Shown: positions 26,001-35,170 of the stretch, one piece after another
Layout: each line of letters opens with the position of its first letter
Numbering within the stretch: position 1 is the first letter of the stretch
Assembly (NCBI RefSeq): GCF_019599545.1
Contig: NZ_JAIEZV010000001.1
Coordinates: 992,001 to 1,056,000 of the forward strand
Direction: 5' to 3'
DNA: 64,000 nt
Origin: Halobacillus sp. Nhm2S1
GTDB taxonomy: Bacteria; Bacillota; Bacilli; Bacillales; Halobacillaceae
Notes under the pieces: generated by a model
The model's input: the letters and a program-made list of their open reading frames with translations, nothing else
What the model was told of the DNA's origin: nothing
Databases searched by the model: none
Translations under genes and position numbers: made by a program

Positions 26001-26585
26001 ATGGCACAGGAAATTGAAATCGAATTTAAAAACTTATTAACAGAAGAAGAATATGAAAAGGTTTATCAATTTTTACCATTCAAATCAGTTGAACTCATGG
26101 AACAAACCAATTATTATTTTGAAACAGAAGATCTAAATCTAAAGCAGCAAGGAGCTGCTTTGAGAATTCGCCAGAAAAATGGTCAATGGACATTGACGTT
26201 AAAACAGCCACATGCGGAAGGTCTGCTTGAAACTCATGATTCACTGACAGAAGAAGAAGCAAATCTATGGATTCAAGACAAAATGACAGAAAAGCCCCAT
26301 GTATCCAAACAACTGGATGGTCTAGGGATTTCTTTTGAGGATCTTCACTACCTCGGTTCCCTAACAACAAGAAGAAAAGAACTCGAGTACAAAGGGGCGA
26401 TCATCGTTCTTGATCACAGCCTTTATTACGACAAGGAAGATTATGAGCTGGAAGTAGAAGCCAGTTCAAAAGAGAACGGAAAAAAAGTGATTGATGAAAT
26501 CCTGCATGCATGCAATATTCCGGCCCGTGAAACAGATAATAAAATCAAACGTTTCTACGACAGAAAGCAACTGCAATCAGAATAG
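26001..26585 (+). CDS. yjbK: CYTH-domain protein YjbK
   Basis: 194 residues forming one CYTH triphosphate tunnel domain. The ExExK motif is E6-x-E8-x-K10 in MAQEIEIEFK; further strands carry LRIRQKNGQWTLTLKQP, TRRKEL and YELEVEASS. These enzymes hydrolyse inorganic triphosphate or similar compounds; the natural substrate is not certain. AGGAGG precedes the ATG. It is divergent from yjbM, as in B. subtilis, although yjbL is absent. Confidence 0.92.
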   Translation: MAQEIEIEFKNLLTEEEYEKVYQFLPFKSVELMEQTNYYFETEDLNLKQQGAALRIRQKNGQWTLTLKQPHAEGLLETHDSLTEEEANLWIQDKMTEKPHVSKQLDGLGISFEDLHYLGSLTTRRKELEYKGAIIVLDHSLYYDKEDYELEVEASSKENGKKVIDEILHACNIPARETDNKIKRFYDRKQLQSE

Positions 26586-26639
26586 TTGCTGTTTTCCAGC
26601 CCTCATTGCTAAAATGATGAACAGACAGGAAGGGATGCT

Positions 26640-27038
26640 ATGCAACAACGAGAAACGTTTTTTGAGGAAATTGGCAAAGAAAAAATCGACGAGCTTGTTG
26701 AAGCTTTTTATAAACGTGTAAGTGAGCACCCGGATTTAATTCCCATTTTTCCGGACGACCTTACAGAAACCATACGAAAACAGAAGCAATTTTTAACCCA
26801 GTTTTTTGGTGGGCCTCCACTCTATGTTGAGGAACACGGCCACCCCATGTTACGGGCACGACACCTGCCTTTTAAAATTACGCCTACACGAAGAGACGCC
26901 TGGTTATCCTGTATGTCCGGCGCCATGAATGAGGTAGATATTCAAGAACCTCATCGTTCTTTTATGTTTGAAAGGCTTACGATGACTGCGAACCATATGA
27001 TGAATTCACCAGAAGATGAGAAAGGAGAATCGATGTGA
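26640..27038 (+). CDS. yjbI: Truncated haemoglobin YjbI (group II)
   Basis: A 132-residue 2/2 globin. The proximal haem ligand is His75 in [11 protein letters not shown], with GGPPLY and [12 protein letters not shown] typical of group II. It likely binds oxygen or nitric oxide. AGGAAGGGATG context precedes the ATG. It overlaps spxH by 4 bases, an arrangement conserved in Firmicutes that suggests a joint role in redox stress. Confidence 0.93.
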   Translation: MQQRETFFEEIGKEKIDELVEAFYKRVSEHPDLIPIFPDDLTETIRKQKQFLTQFFGGPPLYVEEHGHPMLRARHLPFKITPTRRDAWLSCMSGAMNEVDIQEPHRSFMFERLTMTANHMMNSPEDEKGESM

Positions 27039-27922
27039 GTTGGAAAAGTTTAAACAGTGACCGTGATACAACAGGTACAGCAAGCGGTTTTTTCGATTTA
27101 CTGAAACGACCGATTGAGATCTATGTATTCATTGATCCCCTATGCCCTGAATGCTGGTCACTGGAACCCTTCCTCAAAAAGCTCACGATCGAATACGGAC
27201 GCTTCTTTACTCTCCGGCCGATCATCAGCGGGAAGCTATCTTCTTTACATCAGAATAAATTTAAAAAGCCTGAAAACTTAAAAGAGGCGTGGGACAAGAC
27301 CGGTTCTCGGACAGGAATGTGCTGTGATGGGGATGTATGGCTTGAAAACCCTGTATCCTCCCCGTTTGCCACGGCTCTTGCTGTAAAAGCGGCTGAATTA
27401 CAAGGAAAAAAAGCTGGAATGCGCTTCCTACGAAAAGTCCAAGAATATGTTTTCCTGGAAAAACAAAACATTTCAGACGAATCGGTGTTGATCGAATGTG
27501 CTGAAAAGTCCCGCCTTGATGTCTCTGAATTCAAAAAAGACCTCCAAGGAGATGCTGCAAGAAGAGCTTTGCAGTGTGACTTGAAGTTAGCTCATGAGAT
27601 GGATGTAGATTCCACTCCTACCATTGTCGTCTTTAACGAATCAGAAGAAGATGCCGGGCTAAAAATCACAGGATTATACACGTACGACGTTTATGTGAAA
27701 GTGTTGAAAGAAATGCTGCAAAAAGATCCAAAGCCAGGAATAAAACCTGCTTTGGAGGATTTCTTGCAACACTATCGCTTCGTTGCTAACAAAGAGATTG
27801 CAGTCGTATATGATTGGACAGAACAAGAAGCCAAACGGGAAATGAAGAAACTTGTACTCAAGCAAAAAGTGCGTGAAATCCCCGTTAAGCATGGAGCTTT
27901 TTGGCAATATATCGAAAGTTAA
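27035..27922 (+). CDS. spxH: ClpXP adaptor protein SpxH (YjbH)
   Basis: A 295-residue DsbA/thioredoxin-like protein that binds Spx and presents it to ClpXP. The start is GTG inside the yjbI stop region. [15 protein letters not shown] gives the C37-P-E-C40 active-site-like motif, and TPTIVVFN is the cis-proline loop. Its client Spx is encoded 6 kb downstream in the same window. A terminator follows. Confidence 0.93.
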   Translation: MSWKSLNSDRDTTGTASGFFDLLKRPIEIYVFIDPLCPECWSLEPFLKKLTIEYGRFFTLRPIISGKLSSLHQNKFKKPENLKEAWDKTGSRTGMCCDGDVWLENPVSSPFATALAVKAAELQGKKAGMRFLRKVQEYVFLEKQNISDESVLIECAEKSRLDVSEFKKDLQGDAARRALQCDLKLAHEMDVDSTPTIVVFNESEEDAGLKITGLYTYDVYVKVLKEMLQKDPKPGIKPALEDFLQHYRFVANKEIAVVYDWTEQEAKREMKKLVLKQKVREIPVKHGAFWQYIES

Positions 27923-27946
27923 AACTCCCGGAAACGGGAGTTTTTC
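27921..27946 (+). terminator. Terminator of the yjbK-yjbI-spxH unit
   Basis: AAAACTCCCG-GAAA-CGGGAGTTTTT. Confidence 0.9.
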
Positions 27947-28009
27947 TATTATAACAAGTCATGGTCATCCAATCCTCTCCATAAAATAAATCATGGAGGT
28001 GGGGTAGAC

Positions 28010-28186
28010 ATGAAAATTTGGGTAATCCTTCTCTTTATCATCAGCACTTTTTTTCTTGCTGCTTTCCATTTGTTCGCACTCATGAATTTATATCCGATTT
28101 ACATCAGTTCCCCTTTATTGTTCCTTGCTATTTACCTCATTGTATCCATACCAAGCCACAAGAAAACTTTTCGCGGCTTTAAATAA
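28010..28186 (+). CDS. Small membrane protein, YizD-like
   Basis: 58 residues starting MKIWVILLFIISTFFLAAFH, with two hydrophobic segments (about 3-22 and 31-47) and a basic tail SHKKTFRGFK. GGAGGTGGGG precedes the ATG. A protein of this size, yizD, lies at the same place between yjbH and pepF in B. subtilis; I infer correspondence from position, not from sequence. Function unknown. Confidence 0.72.
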   Translation: MKIWVILLFIISTFFLAAFHLFALMNLYPIYISSPLLFLAIYLIVSIPSHKKTFRGFK

Positions 28187-28222
28187 AGAAACCCACAGTA
28201 CCATATGGTTCTGTGGGTTTCT
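28186..28222. terminator. Convergent terminator (small membrane gene/pepF)
   Basis: GAAACCCACAG, 12-nt loop, CTGTGGGTTTC. Confidence 0.8.
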
Positions 28223-28227
28223 CTGTA

Positions 28228-30036
28228 TCATTTTTTTAGAAGCTGTTCCATTTCATTTAATTTTTCTTCAAAGACATCCAACGCTGATAAAATTGGATCT
28301 TTGGATGTCATATCGACTCCCGCCTGCTTAAGGACCTCAATCGGATAGTCACTGCTGCCAGCCTTCAAGAAGTTCTTGTAACGTTCAACGGCCGGCTCGC
28401 CTTCTTCAAGGATCTGCCCTGCCAATGCCTGAGCTGCTGCATAGCCTGTAGAGTACTGGTACACGTAATATCCCATGTAGAAATGCGGAATACGCGCCCA
28501 TTCAAGACCGATTTTCTCATCAATAACAATGTTATCACCGAAGTATTTCTTATTAAGTTCATAATAAATTTCTGTCAGTTTTTCGGCCGTCAGAGCTTCC
28601 CCGTTCTGGGCTTGCATGTGAATCTCATGTTCAAATTCCGCAAACATTGTCTGACGGAAAACCGTCCCGCGAAAGCCTTCCAAGAAGTTATTCAACAAAT
28701 AGAGCTTCTCTTTTTCACTGTTGGTTTTTTTAATCATATAGTCATTGAGAAGCGCTTCATTACATGTAGACGCTACCTCCGCGACAAAAATAGAATAATT
28801 CCCATAACGATATGGCTGATTTTTATGTGTGTAATAGCTATGAAGGGAGTGACCGAGTTCATGAGCTAAGGTGAATAAATTGTTCACATTATCCTGCCAG
28901 TTCATAAGAATATATGGGTTTGTTCCATAGTGTCCAGAAGAATAAGCTCCACTTCTTTTCCCTTTATTTTCCTCCACGTCAATCCAGCGGTTTTCAAATC
29001 CCTGTTTGACGATATTAACGTATTCTTCCCCCAAAGGCTCCAGCCCTTTAATGACAAGCTCCTGAGCTTCTTCGTACGAAACCTCCATCTCTGCATCTTT
29101 TACAAGTGGAGTGTACAAGTCGTACATATGAACTTCATCAAGATCGAGGACTTCTTTTCGGAGCTCTGCATAGCGATGCAAGAGAGGAAGTCTCTCGTTT
29201 ACGGCTTCCAACAAATTATCATAAACCGACTCCGGAATATTATTGTTGTCCAATTTGGCTTGTCGTGCTCTGTCATACTTTCTCACAGACGCATTAAAAT
29301 TATTTTTCTTCACATGTCCCCCAAGGGTTGAAGCAAATGTGTTCTTGAATGATCCAAACGTATCGTACATGGCATTAAAAGCAGATTTCCTCACTTCACG
29401 ATCATCTGACTTCAGAAAATTGATGTAGCGTCCGTGTGTTAGATCGACCTCTTCTCCTTTTTCATTCTTTATGGTTGGAAAAGTAAGATCCGCATTATTT
29501 AAAGCCCCGAAGGTTTGCGAAGGGTTGGCACCGATCTCAGAGAAGCCAGCCAATAACTTCTCCTCTTTTTCACTTAATACATGAGCTCGTTGACGTGTGA
29601 TTTCATCGAGTGTATGTTCATACTGCCCCAAAGGCTCATAAGATTCAATAAAGCTTTTCACTTTCCCCTCAGGAAGAGCGAGAATCTCTGGAACGATAAA
29701 ACTCATAGCCGACGCGATTTTTGTGTATAAATTCTCGGCCTTCGCATTCATCTCCTGATAATGAGCATTTGTCGTATCCTGGTCATTTCTCATATGTGCA
29801 TAGGTGTACAACAGACCGATTTTATGGGAAATTTTATCTTGAAAGGAAAGAAGCTCATACAACTGTTCCGCTGATTCTCCAAGTTTACCCTGGTACTTTT
29901 CTAATTCAGGAAGCAGCTCCTTCGCTTCTTCTAATTCTTTATACCATTCTTCATCTGTTGCAAACATGGCTTCAAGGTCCCATGTTTTCTCAACAGGTAT
30001 TTCTTCTCTTTTGGGTAGCTCTTTCGCAGACGACAT
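28228..30036 (-). CDS. pepF: Oligoendopeptidase F
   Basis: A 602-residue M3-family zinc metallopeptidase that trims cytoplasmic peptides of about 7-17 residues. The HExxH motif is in LAHELGHSLHSYYT near residue 388, with the third zinc ligand in FVAEVASTCNEALL. AAGGAGGATG context precedes the ATG at 30036. It stands between coiA and the yizD-like gene. PepF is a plausible processor of peptides imported by the Opp permease, but no direct link is shown. Confidence 0.95.
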   Translation of the reverse strand: MSSAKELPKREEIPVEKTWDLEAMFATDEEWYKELEEAKELLPELEKYQGKLGESAEQLYELLSFQDKISHKIGLLYTYAHMRNDQDTTNAHYQEMNAKAENLYTKIASAMSFIVPEILALPEGKVKSFIESYEPLGQYEHTLDEITRQRAHVLSEKEEKLLAGFSEIGANPSQTFGALNNADLTFPTIKNEKGEEVDLTHGRYINFLKSDDREVRKSAFNAMYDTFGSFKNTFASTLGGHVKKNNFNASVRKYDRARQAKLDNNNIPESVYDNLLEAVNERLPLLHRYAELRKEVLDLDEVHMYDLYTPLVKDAEMEVSYEEAQELVIKGLEPLGEEYVNIVKQGFENRWIDVEENKGKRSGAYSSGHYGTNPYILMNWQDNVNNLFTLAHELGHSLHSYYTHKNQPYRYGNYSIFVAEVASTCNEALLNDYMIKKTNSEKEKLYLLNNFLEGFRGTVFRQTMFAEFEHEIHMQAQNGEALTAEKLTEIYYELNKKYFGDNIVIDEKIGLEWARIPHFYMGYYVYQYSTGYAAAQALAGQILEEGEPAVERYKNFLKAGSSDYPIEVLKQAGVDMTSKDPILSALDVFEEKLNEMEQLLKK

Positions 30037-30101
30037 CCAACATCCTCCTTCAAATTAATTCGTCACCCTAAAAATTTCTCGATTGAGGTGCAAATCCCTT
30101 C

Positions 30102-31256
30102 CTAAATCTTAATTCTTTGTAAATTTTTCAACTGTTCTAACGTCCTACGGTCATCTTCCAGTGCATCCTCGATCCGCTTATGGAAGGGGACCTGTTTGCT
30201 CTTGATATAATTATTCTTCCCTGTTTTTTCTATGATATTTAATTGAGTAAGTAAGTCCAAATATTGTTGGCTTAAATGAGGAGCATAACCGTTGGGTGTT
30301 GAACAACCGATACTCAGGGTGGGAAATTCCACGAAAGATCCTATAGGAAGGTGAAAGAAATGATCGAGAAAAAGACGGGTTTGCCATACATATGGCCTCA
30401 TGCCAGTTTGCACCTGGCCGGGGACAGGCAAATAACAAATGCTGGGGATTAACGAAAAATGATAGCCCCTTAGGTAAAGATACTGACGATACTGGCGTTC
30501 TTCAGAGCTTACTTGACTTTGATAAACCGTACGATTCTTATACCACAACCTCTCCACTTCTCTTAAGAAAGGCTCATCACCGTGATCATATGATCCTGGG
30601 GTAAATAACTGAGGAAAACGAAGGTTAGTTATAGATGAGGAGAAAGTCTTTGCGAAGACCCGGCGGCCACCTGCGGATTTCACATTGGAAAGCACAGAGA
30701 TCTGACCTTTTGAAGCATGAAAAAAATATAAGTAATAATCATCATTTAAGTAATAAAAGAAAGAACGGGTAAAATCACTGAGAGATAGATGATAGGAGTT
30801 AGAGGAATGAAGATGTTTTGTACCAAGAATCCAAAGAGGGAAAATTCCTGCATCCCGGTAGGAGAGAGTTCGTTTATTGATTTCTTGATTTGTGACAGTA
30901 GCACACTGATACTCAATTGCTATTTTCTTTCCATTTACCATTAAGTATATGTCCGGCCTTTGCCTAATCTCTTGCAAGTATTGCTCCAGGTGCACTTCAT
31001 ATCCTTGATTTTTCAACCATGTAAACAACCGCCATTTTCCCCGATCATGTTCGACAGTTTCCCCTCCCTTTATAACAGTACAATTACTCTTGGGAAAATG
31101 CGAGAAGTGAGGGACCGTACGTCTCCCCGATCGAATTTGCAACAACTCATGACAAACTGGACATACATAAGGAGCCTTCCTGGCTAAATCTATTTCCGCT
31201 TGAGTCAGCTGATACAATGATTGTAATTCTCCATCTGTATTTAAAGCATACAACAC
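30102..31256 (-). CDS. coiA: Competence protein CoiA
   Basis: A 384-residue CoiA-family protein. The N-terminal zinc-ribbon-like CPVCHELLQIRSGRRTVPHF and the nuclease-like core VEHDRGKWRLFTWL...RPDIYLMVNGKKIAIEYQCA are clear. In competence CoiA helps RecA-mediated recombination of incoming DNA. It starts with TTG or ATG near 31256 with AGGAGGTG upstream. It lies between mecA and pepF; no ComK box was recognised with confidence in the 165-base gap. Confidence 0.92.
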   Translation of the reverse strand: MLYALNTDGELQSLYQLTQAEIDLARKAPYVCPVCHELLQIRSGRRTVPHFSHFPKSNCTVIKGGETVEHDRGKWRLFTWLKNQGYEVHLEQYLQEIRQRPDIYLMVNGKKIAIEYQCATVTNQEINKRTLSYRDAGIFPLWILGTKHLHSSNSYHLSLSDFTRSFFYYLNDDYYLYFFHASKGQISVLSNVKSAGGRRVFAKTFSSSITNLRFPQLFTPGSYDHGDEPFLREVERLWYKNRTVYQSQVSSEERQYRQYLYLRGYHFSLIPSICYLPVPGQVQTGMRPYVWQTRLFLDHFFHLPIGSFVEFPTLSIGCSTPNGYAPHLSQQYLDLLTQLNIIEKTGKNNYIKSKQVPFHKRIEDALEDDRRTLEQLKNLQRIKI

Positions 31257-31384
31257 CGCTTAATCACCTCCTATTCCTTTTATTCGACAAAAGTCACCAA
31301 TAATCCTGCTACCGCCCCCCTATCACTACCGTATTCTGGTAGTTTCAAGCCTGCAAATTGAATTTCAATGGTTGTTTTTGAAGA

Positions 31385-31415
31385 CAAAAAAATAAGCACA
31401 CGTAGTTGTGTGCTC
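31385..31415 (-). terminator. Terminator of mecA
   Basis: AGCACAC, loop, GTGTGCT, followed on the minus strand by TATTTTTTT. Confidence 0.8.
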
Positions 31416-31421
31416 GTCGAA

Positions 31422-32120
31422 TTAATCGACAGGAAAATATTCTTTTACTGAATCCAATGCCTGCTCGTTGAATATCGTTTTTCCATACTCCTCCAACCTG
31501 TGAATCGTAAGGGATGACTCGTGGCCATATTCCATAAGCTGACTCAGCACATTTTCTTGGTCATCATCACTCATATTTTCATCATTGAATTGAATATATA
31601 AATAGTAACGATCTTCAAAATGGAATAAGCGCTGCTCCATGGATTTAACTGGTAACACGTAGTGGCTCAGTTGAATCACATCTTCAAAATCATTGAACTT
31701 GAGTGTGAATGTCAGAGGTTCGTCTGACTCCTCCTGATCCTCTTCGTACTCATTCCTTTGATCATAGTCTTCGGAAGAATGGAATTTATCGTCAAGCAGT
31801 GATTCCAGCTTTTCATCCACTGGAACATCAATTGCCTTACCGTCCTCATTCGGAAGTTCGAGCTTTTGGCCATCCTGGGATACTTGGGCCTTAGTCACAA
31901 TCACTTCTAGTCCTTTGTCCATTGCCTGAACCTGGATCCACAATGGCCCGTCAGCCTGGAAGTTTTCCTGATCGTTCACTTCATCCATCATTTCCCAAAA
32001 GAGCTGTTCACTGCGTTCTCGGTTGTACCAGATTTCTTCTCTGTCAAAACCTCTTTGTTCTACATCCTGATATGTTACGTAAAATTTAACGGTATTTTCA
32101 TTAATGCGTTCGATTTCCAT
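31422..32120 (-). CDS. mecA: ClpC adaptor protein MecA
   Basis: A 232-residue adaptor. The N-terminal substrate-binding part is MEIERINENTVKFYVTYQDVEQRGF, an acidic linker spans about 118-142, and the C-terminal ClpC-binding domain begins LTFTLKFNDFEDVIQLS. MecA delivers ComK to ClpCP and can also influence Spx. The ATG at 32120 follows GGGAGAG. The 295 bases to the divergent yjbE gene hold the promoters for both; no riboswitch of the yybP-ykoY type was recognised there. Confidence 0.95.
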   Translation of the reverse strand: MEIERINENTVKFYVTYQDVEQRGFDREEIWYNRERSEQLFWEMMDEVNDQENFQADGPLWIQVQAMDKGLEVIVTKAQVSQDGQKLELPNEDGKAIDVPVDEKLESLLDDKFHSSEDYDQRNEYEEDQEESDEPLTFTLKFNDFEDVIQLSHYVLPVKSMEQRLFHFEDRYYLYIQFNDENMSDDDQENVLSQLMEYGHESSLTIHRLEEYGKTIFNEQALDSVKEYFPVD

Positions 32121-32415
32121 ACGTTTCTCTCCCTTCTTGTCATGTTTTAAGGGGGAAGGGAACACTCACCCTTGCGTCGCTTATAAAACCTTACCCGTTA
32201 GGCCAAAGCTTCAACCGTCATGATGTGTAGAGATAAGGGTTGATGTACTTCTATTGTATGACAGCAAAGGCTGTTTGGAAAACAAAATGCTCGATTTCAG
32301 CATATAACCATTTGTGTCATGAATAAACATGGAAATAGGCCCTCATTCGGTTGATTGACTTTATATTTTAGCTTATTCCCTTAGGTTTGTCACTACATAG
32401 CAGGAGGATTTTTCA

Positions 32416-33081
32416 ATGAACTGGGACTTGCTTGAACCACTACTTATCATTATCAGTATTGACATCATTCTTGGCGGTGATAATGCCGTAGTCATAGCAC
32501 TGGCCAGCCGCAATTTACCCCCTGAGCAAAGAAACAAAGCAATTCTTCTTGGGACAGGCTTAGCCATCGCTGCCAGAGTCCTTTTGACTATGGTTGCTCT
32601 TTATCTTCTCCAAATCCCTTACCTTCAATTAATCGGTGGATTGCTTCTCTTTTATATTGCCATGAAACTGCTAACTGATACAGAAGAGAACGATCACATC
32701 AAAGCAGGTGACAGCCTGGCTGCTGCTGTAAAAACCATTGTCTTTGCAGATATCGTGATGGGTTTTGATAATGTACTGGCTATAGCGGGAGCTTCTCACA
32801 ACAACATCATTTTAGTCATCATTGGTCTACTCGTGTCTGTTCCGATCATTGTTTGGGGAAGCCGAATCATTCTCGTGCTCATGGACAAGTTTCCACTCCT
32901 TATTTATTTCGGAGCTGGAATACTGAGCTACACAGCTGCCGAAATGATCATGGAAGACCGCTATATTCTGCAGTATATGGAGGCTTACCCATTCATCCAT
33001 CAGTGGTTTGCAGTGGCTATGGTTATTACAGTCGTTACTCTAGGTTATTTTTCAAACAAACGAAAAGGCACGGCAGTCTAA
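32416..33081 (+). CDS. yjbE: TerC-family membrane protein YjbE
   Basis: A 221-residue integral membrane protein with seven predicted helices. The family motifs are DIILGGDNAVVIALASRNLP and DIVMGFDNVLAIAGAS, each with acidic residues in the membrane that are thought to bind a metal such as Mn2+. Related B. subtilis proteins export manganese. AGGAGG precedes the ATG. It is monocistronic and convergent with spxA. Confidence 0.92.
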   Translation: MNWDLLEPLLIIISIDIILGGDNAVVIALASRNLPPEQRNKAILLGTGLAIAARVLLTMVALYLLQIPYLQLIGGLLLFYIAMKLLTDTEENDHIKAGDSLAAAVKTIVFADIVMGFDNVLAIAGASHNNIILVIIGLLVSVPIIVWGSRIILVLMDKFPLLIYFGAGILSYTAAEMIMEDRYILQYMEAYPFIHQWFAVAMVITVVTLGYFSNKRKGTAV

Positions 33082-33120
33082 CAAAAAAACACCCATTTTC
33101 TAAGGAAAGACAGAGGAAAT

Positions 33121-33162
33121 AAAAAAAGCTGTGAGGGTAAAAATCACCTTCACAGCTTTTTC
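33121..33162. terminator. Convergent terminator (yjbE/spxA)
   Basis: AAAAAAAGCTGTGAGGGT, loop, ACCTTCACAGCTTTTT. Confidence 0.88.
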
Positions 33163-33167
33163 ATTTA

Positions 33168-33563
33168 TTAATTGACTAAGCGTTGTGCTTCTTTCAATTG
33201 GAATGTGCGTACACTTCGAGGTAAGAAACGTCGAATTTCATCTTCGTTATAACCTACCTGTAGTCGTTTGTCATCCAAAATGATTGGGCGACGTAACAAA
33301 CCAGGGTTCTCCTGAATCAAGTCAAAGAGATCTTGCATTGGCAACTGATCGAAATCCACCTTCAACTTTTGGAATACTTTTGAGCGTGTAGAGATGATTT
33401 CTTCCGTCCCATCCTCCGTCATACGAAGAATTTCCTTGATCTCATCCAACGTTAGCGGCTCAGAAAAGATGTTTCGTTCTGTGTAAGGAATATCGTGCTC
33501 TTCCAGCCATGCTTTAGCTTTTCGACATGATGTACAACTTGGTGAGGTATAAAGTGTAACCAT
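33168..33563 (-). CDS. spxA: Redox-responsive transcription regulator Spx
   Basis: A 131-residue ArsC-like protein that binds the RNA polymerase alpha C-terminal domain and redirects transcription under disulphide stress. The redox switch is C10-T-S-C13 in [16 protein letters not shown]; the conserved [25 protein letters not shown] region and full length indicate the functional Bacillus type. Its level is set by SpxH-ClpXP. A PerR-like box lies 56-70 bases upstream, echoing the B. subtilis spx promoter. Confidence 0.96.
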   Translation of the reverse strand: MVTLYTSPSCTSCRKAKAWLEEHDIPYTERNIFSEPLTLDEIKEILRMTEDGTEEIISTRSKVFQKLKVDFDQLPMQDLFDLIQENPGLLRRPIILDDKRLQVGYNEDEIRRFLPRSVRTFQLKEAQRLVN

Positions 33564-33618
33564 ACAGAAACTTCACTCCTCAATATTTTATGGTAGAACT
33601 TTAATTGCTTATTTTTAT

Positions 33619-33633
33619 TTGTAATCAATATAA
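33619..33633 (-). promoter_or_regulatory. Candidate PerR box upstream of spxA
   Basis: The minus strand reads TTATATTGATTACAA, 13 of 15 against TTATAATNATTATAA. It sits 56-70 bases before the spxA ATG. PerR repression of an spx promoter is known in B. subtilis. Confidence 0.55.
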
Positions 33634-33685
33634 TCTAACCATGATTCTACTATAACACACCTGTCAAGTTTTATCTATAAAAACA

Positions 33686-33699
33686 CGAACATATGTTAC
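33686..33699. promoter_or_regulatory. LexA-box-like sequence upstream of spxA
   Basis: CGAACATATGTTAC matches the Bacillus LexA consensus CGAACRNRYGTTYC at 13 of 14 positions. It lies about 125 bases above the spxA start, near a TTGACA at 33660-33665 (minus strand). LexA control of spx is not something I know to be established. Confidence 0.35.
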
Positions 33700-33816
33700 A
33701 GAAAGCAATTATAAATCGTTTCCATGTACTTATACCACGTAATATGTAGGGTTAAACATCTTTTTTATAGAAAAGGTAAAACTTTTCTATTTTCAACTAA
33801 GAGCCTTCCATTGAAA

Positions 33817-33843
33817 ATACCCACCTTAACTAACGGTGGGTAT
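33817..33843 (-). terminator. Terminator of yjbC
   Basis: ATACCCACC, loop, GGTGGGTAT; followed on the minus strand by TTTTCAATG. A weak T run. Confidence 0.6.
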
Positions 33844-33849
33844 AGATGA

Positions 33850-34440
33850 TCAGTTTTTTGTTTTATCCAGTTCTTTTAAGATGTTTTCCGTATCACGATC
33901 TTCATCATGAGTCAGAACTTCTTCAACTGGCTGATAAGATTTCCCATAAAATTCTTTATCCTTATAGGTATGAATTTCAGTGTACATCTCTTTCATTTGC
34001 TCATAAATCTGTTCTTCTGATGCATCTTCTGGAGACCAGTAAAGAATTTCCATCTGATTGAGTTCATCTGTTACAACCGAACGTCTCGTGTACCCGATGG
34101 ATTTCGCATGTTTAAATCCTTCACGCTGATAGAAGCGGAGCCTTGCTTCGGTATCCGAGTCCTCATAATCGACAGGTTCAACTTCAAGGATGATCGGTTT
34201 CCCTTTCGCCTTCATTTTTTCAATGAGTTTATGACCAAGTCCTTGACCACGTGAAGCAGTGGAAACGTATACATAGTCGATGAAAAGAAAAGATTCAAAT
34301 TCCGCGTACATAAGCACGTGGTTTTCTCCTTCATCTTTGTAGTACACATCACTTTTCTCTTTCAATAATGCTTCCATGTGTTCTTTCGATTTCATTTCCT
34401 CTACTGGGAAATACTCGTTCAACTTCTCATACCAATTCAT
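33850..34440 (-). CDS. yjbC: GNAT acetyltransferase YjbC
   Basis: A 196-residue protein with a GNAT core: YVYVSTASRGQGLGHKLIEKMK contains the acetyl-CoA loop RGQGLGHK, followed by LRFYQREGFK. The acidic C-terminal 60 residues are outside the core. It lies directly upstream of spxA on the same strand, as in B. subtilis where the two share a stress-inducible promoter. The substrate is unknown. Confidence 0.88.
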   Translation of the reverse strand: MNWYEKLNEYFPVEEMKSKEHMEALLKEKSDVYYKDEGENHVLMYAEFESFLFIDYVYVSTASRGQGLGHKLIEKMKAKGKPIILEVEPVDYEDSDTEARLRFYQREGFKHAKSIGYTRRSVVTDELNQMEILYWSPEDASEEQIYEQMKEMYTEIHTYKDKEFYGKSYQPVEEVLTHDEDRDTENILKELDKTKN

Positions 34441-34693
34441 TGATCTACTCCCTTATCATTAGTCATCTTTTATTATACCGAATAATCATTCAGTTGTTAA
34501 ATACTATTCTATACACTTTCTTTTGCATTTGTAGTGTCAACTGTGTATAGAATGTGAAGGATACCTTTATGCTATGCTCTATATATCCATTTCCTAAAAT
34601 GAACATGAAAAAACATCCTTCTCTCACCTTCTATACTTCAGGTAAGCTCCCGTTTGTGGAAGATTTAGTTTCGAGATTTTTGTAGAGTGGATG

Positions 34694-34749
34694 GGTGCGG
34701 AGGGGAATAGCTCGCTTTCCACAGGAGTCTCGCCATTCCCCTCCGCACC
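34694..34749. repeat. Palindromic sub-element A, copy 2
   Basis: GGTGCGGAGGGGAAT is perfectly inverted as ATTCCCCTCCGCACC, with 26 bases between containing GCTCGCTTTCC and GGAGTCTCGCC. Copy 1 has the same arms in diverged form, separated by the 286-bp insert. Confidence 0.8.
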
Positions 34750-34932
34750 TTTGCCATATTAGTGTCTCGAAACTACTCTCGCAAATAACAGAGCTTTCAA
34801 GAACTGTCGAAGTGCAGAATATTGCGTCCTTCCCATTGAAATGCTGATACAGAGCCCTTTATGACTACTGGACAAAGAGGTTGGGATACGCTCCTTCTAA
34901 GTATAGGTGGTTCGTTTCTCACACTTATTAAT

Positions 34933-35054
34933 GGGGTGGTTGGGAAGCTGCGAGACTCCCGTGAGAGAAAGGAGATAGGCGAGATCCCGCAGGACGTAAT
35001 CCGAGGAAGCTTGCCACTCCCCCACAGGAAAGCGAGTTGCTTCCCAAACACCCC
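34933..35054. repeat. Palindromic sub-element B, copy 2
   Basis: GGGGTGGTTGGGAAGC pairs with GCTTCCCAAACACCCC with two mismatches. The interior GAGACTCCCGTGAGAG and GGCGAGATCCCGCAGG strings match copy 1 closely. Confidence 0.72.
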
Positions 35055-35133
35055 TAACGCTCAACGAAGCAACGAATACCGCAATTATCTCGTAGCTTAG
35101 TCTTCCACAACCCTTCCTTACCTTCAATAAAGG

Positions 35134-35169
35134 AAAAGGTGTGGAATCTTTTTGATTCCACACCTTTTT
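35134..35169 (-). terminator. Terminator of the glycoside hydrolase-like gene
   Basis: AAAAGGTGTGGAATC, loop, GATTCCACACCTTTTT; the T run is good in both directions. Confidence 0.88.
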
Positions 35170-35170
35170 A

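Larger units (their letters stand above)
34660..35106. repeat. Composite non-coding repeat element, copy 2 (about 447 bp)
   Basis: This unit aligns end to end with the element at 18421-19163 but lacks the 286-bp insert. GGAAGATTTAGTTTCGAGAT at the left is an imperfect inverted copy of the right end (ATCTCGTAGCTTAGTCTTCC). It contains a perfect 15-bp palindrome pair (34694-34708 and 34735-34749) and sub-element B at about 34933-35054. It fills most of the 730-base gap between yjbC and the glycoside hydrolase-like gene. No gene was seen in it. Confidence 0.78.

Noticed and set aside
32121-32415. Possible manganese riboswitch (yybP-ykoY) before yjbE
   Set aside because: The conserved GGGGAGTAG-type core is absent on the plus strand.
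34797-35163. Open frames in repeat copy 2, one resembling a frame in copy 1
   Set aside because: The similarity comes from the shared repeat DNA. The frames start and stop at different places and have Pro/Arg/Ser-rich, non-protein-like content.
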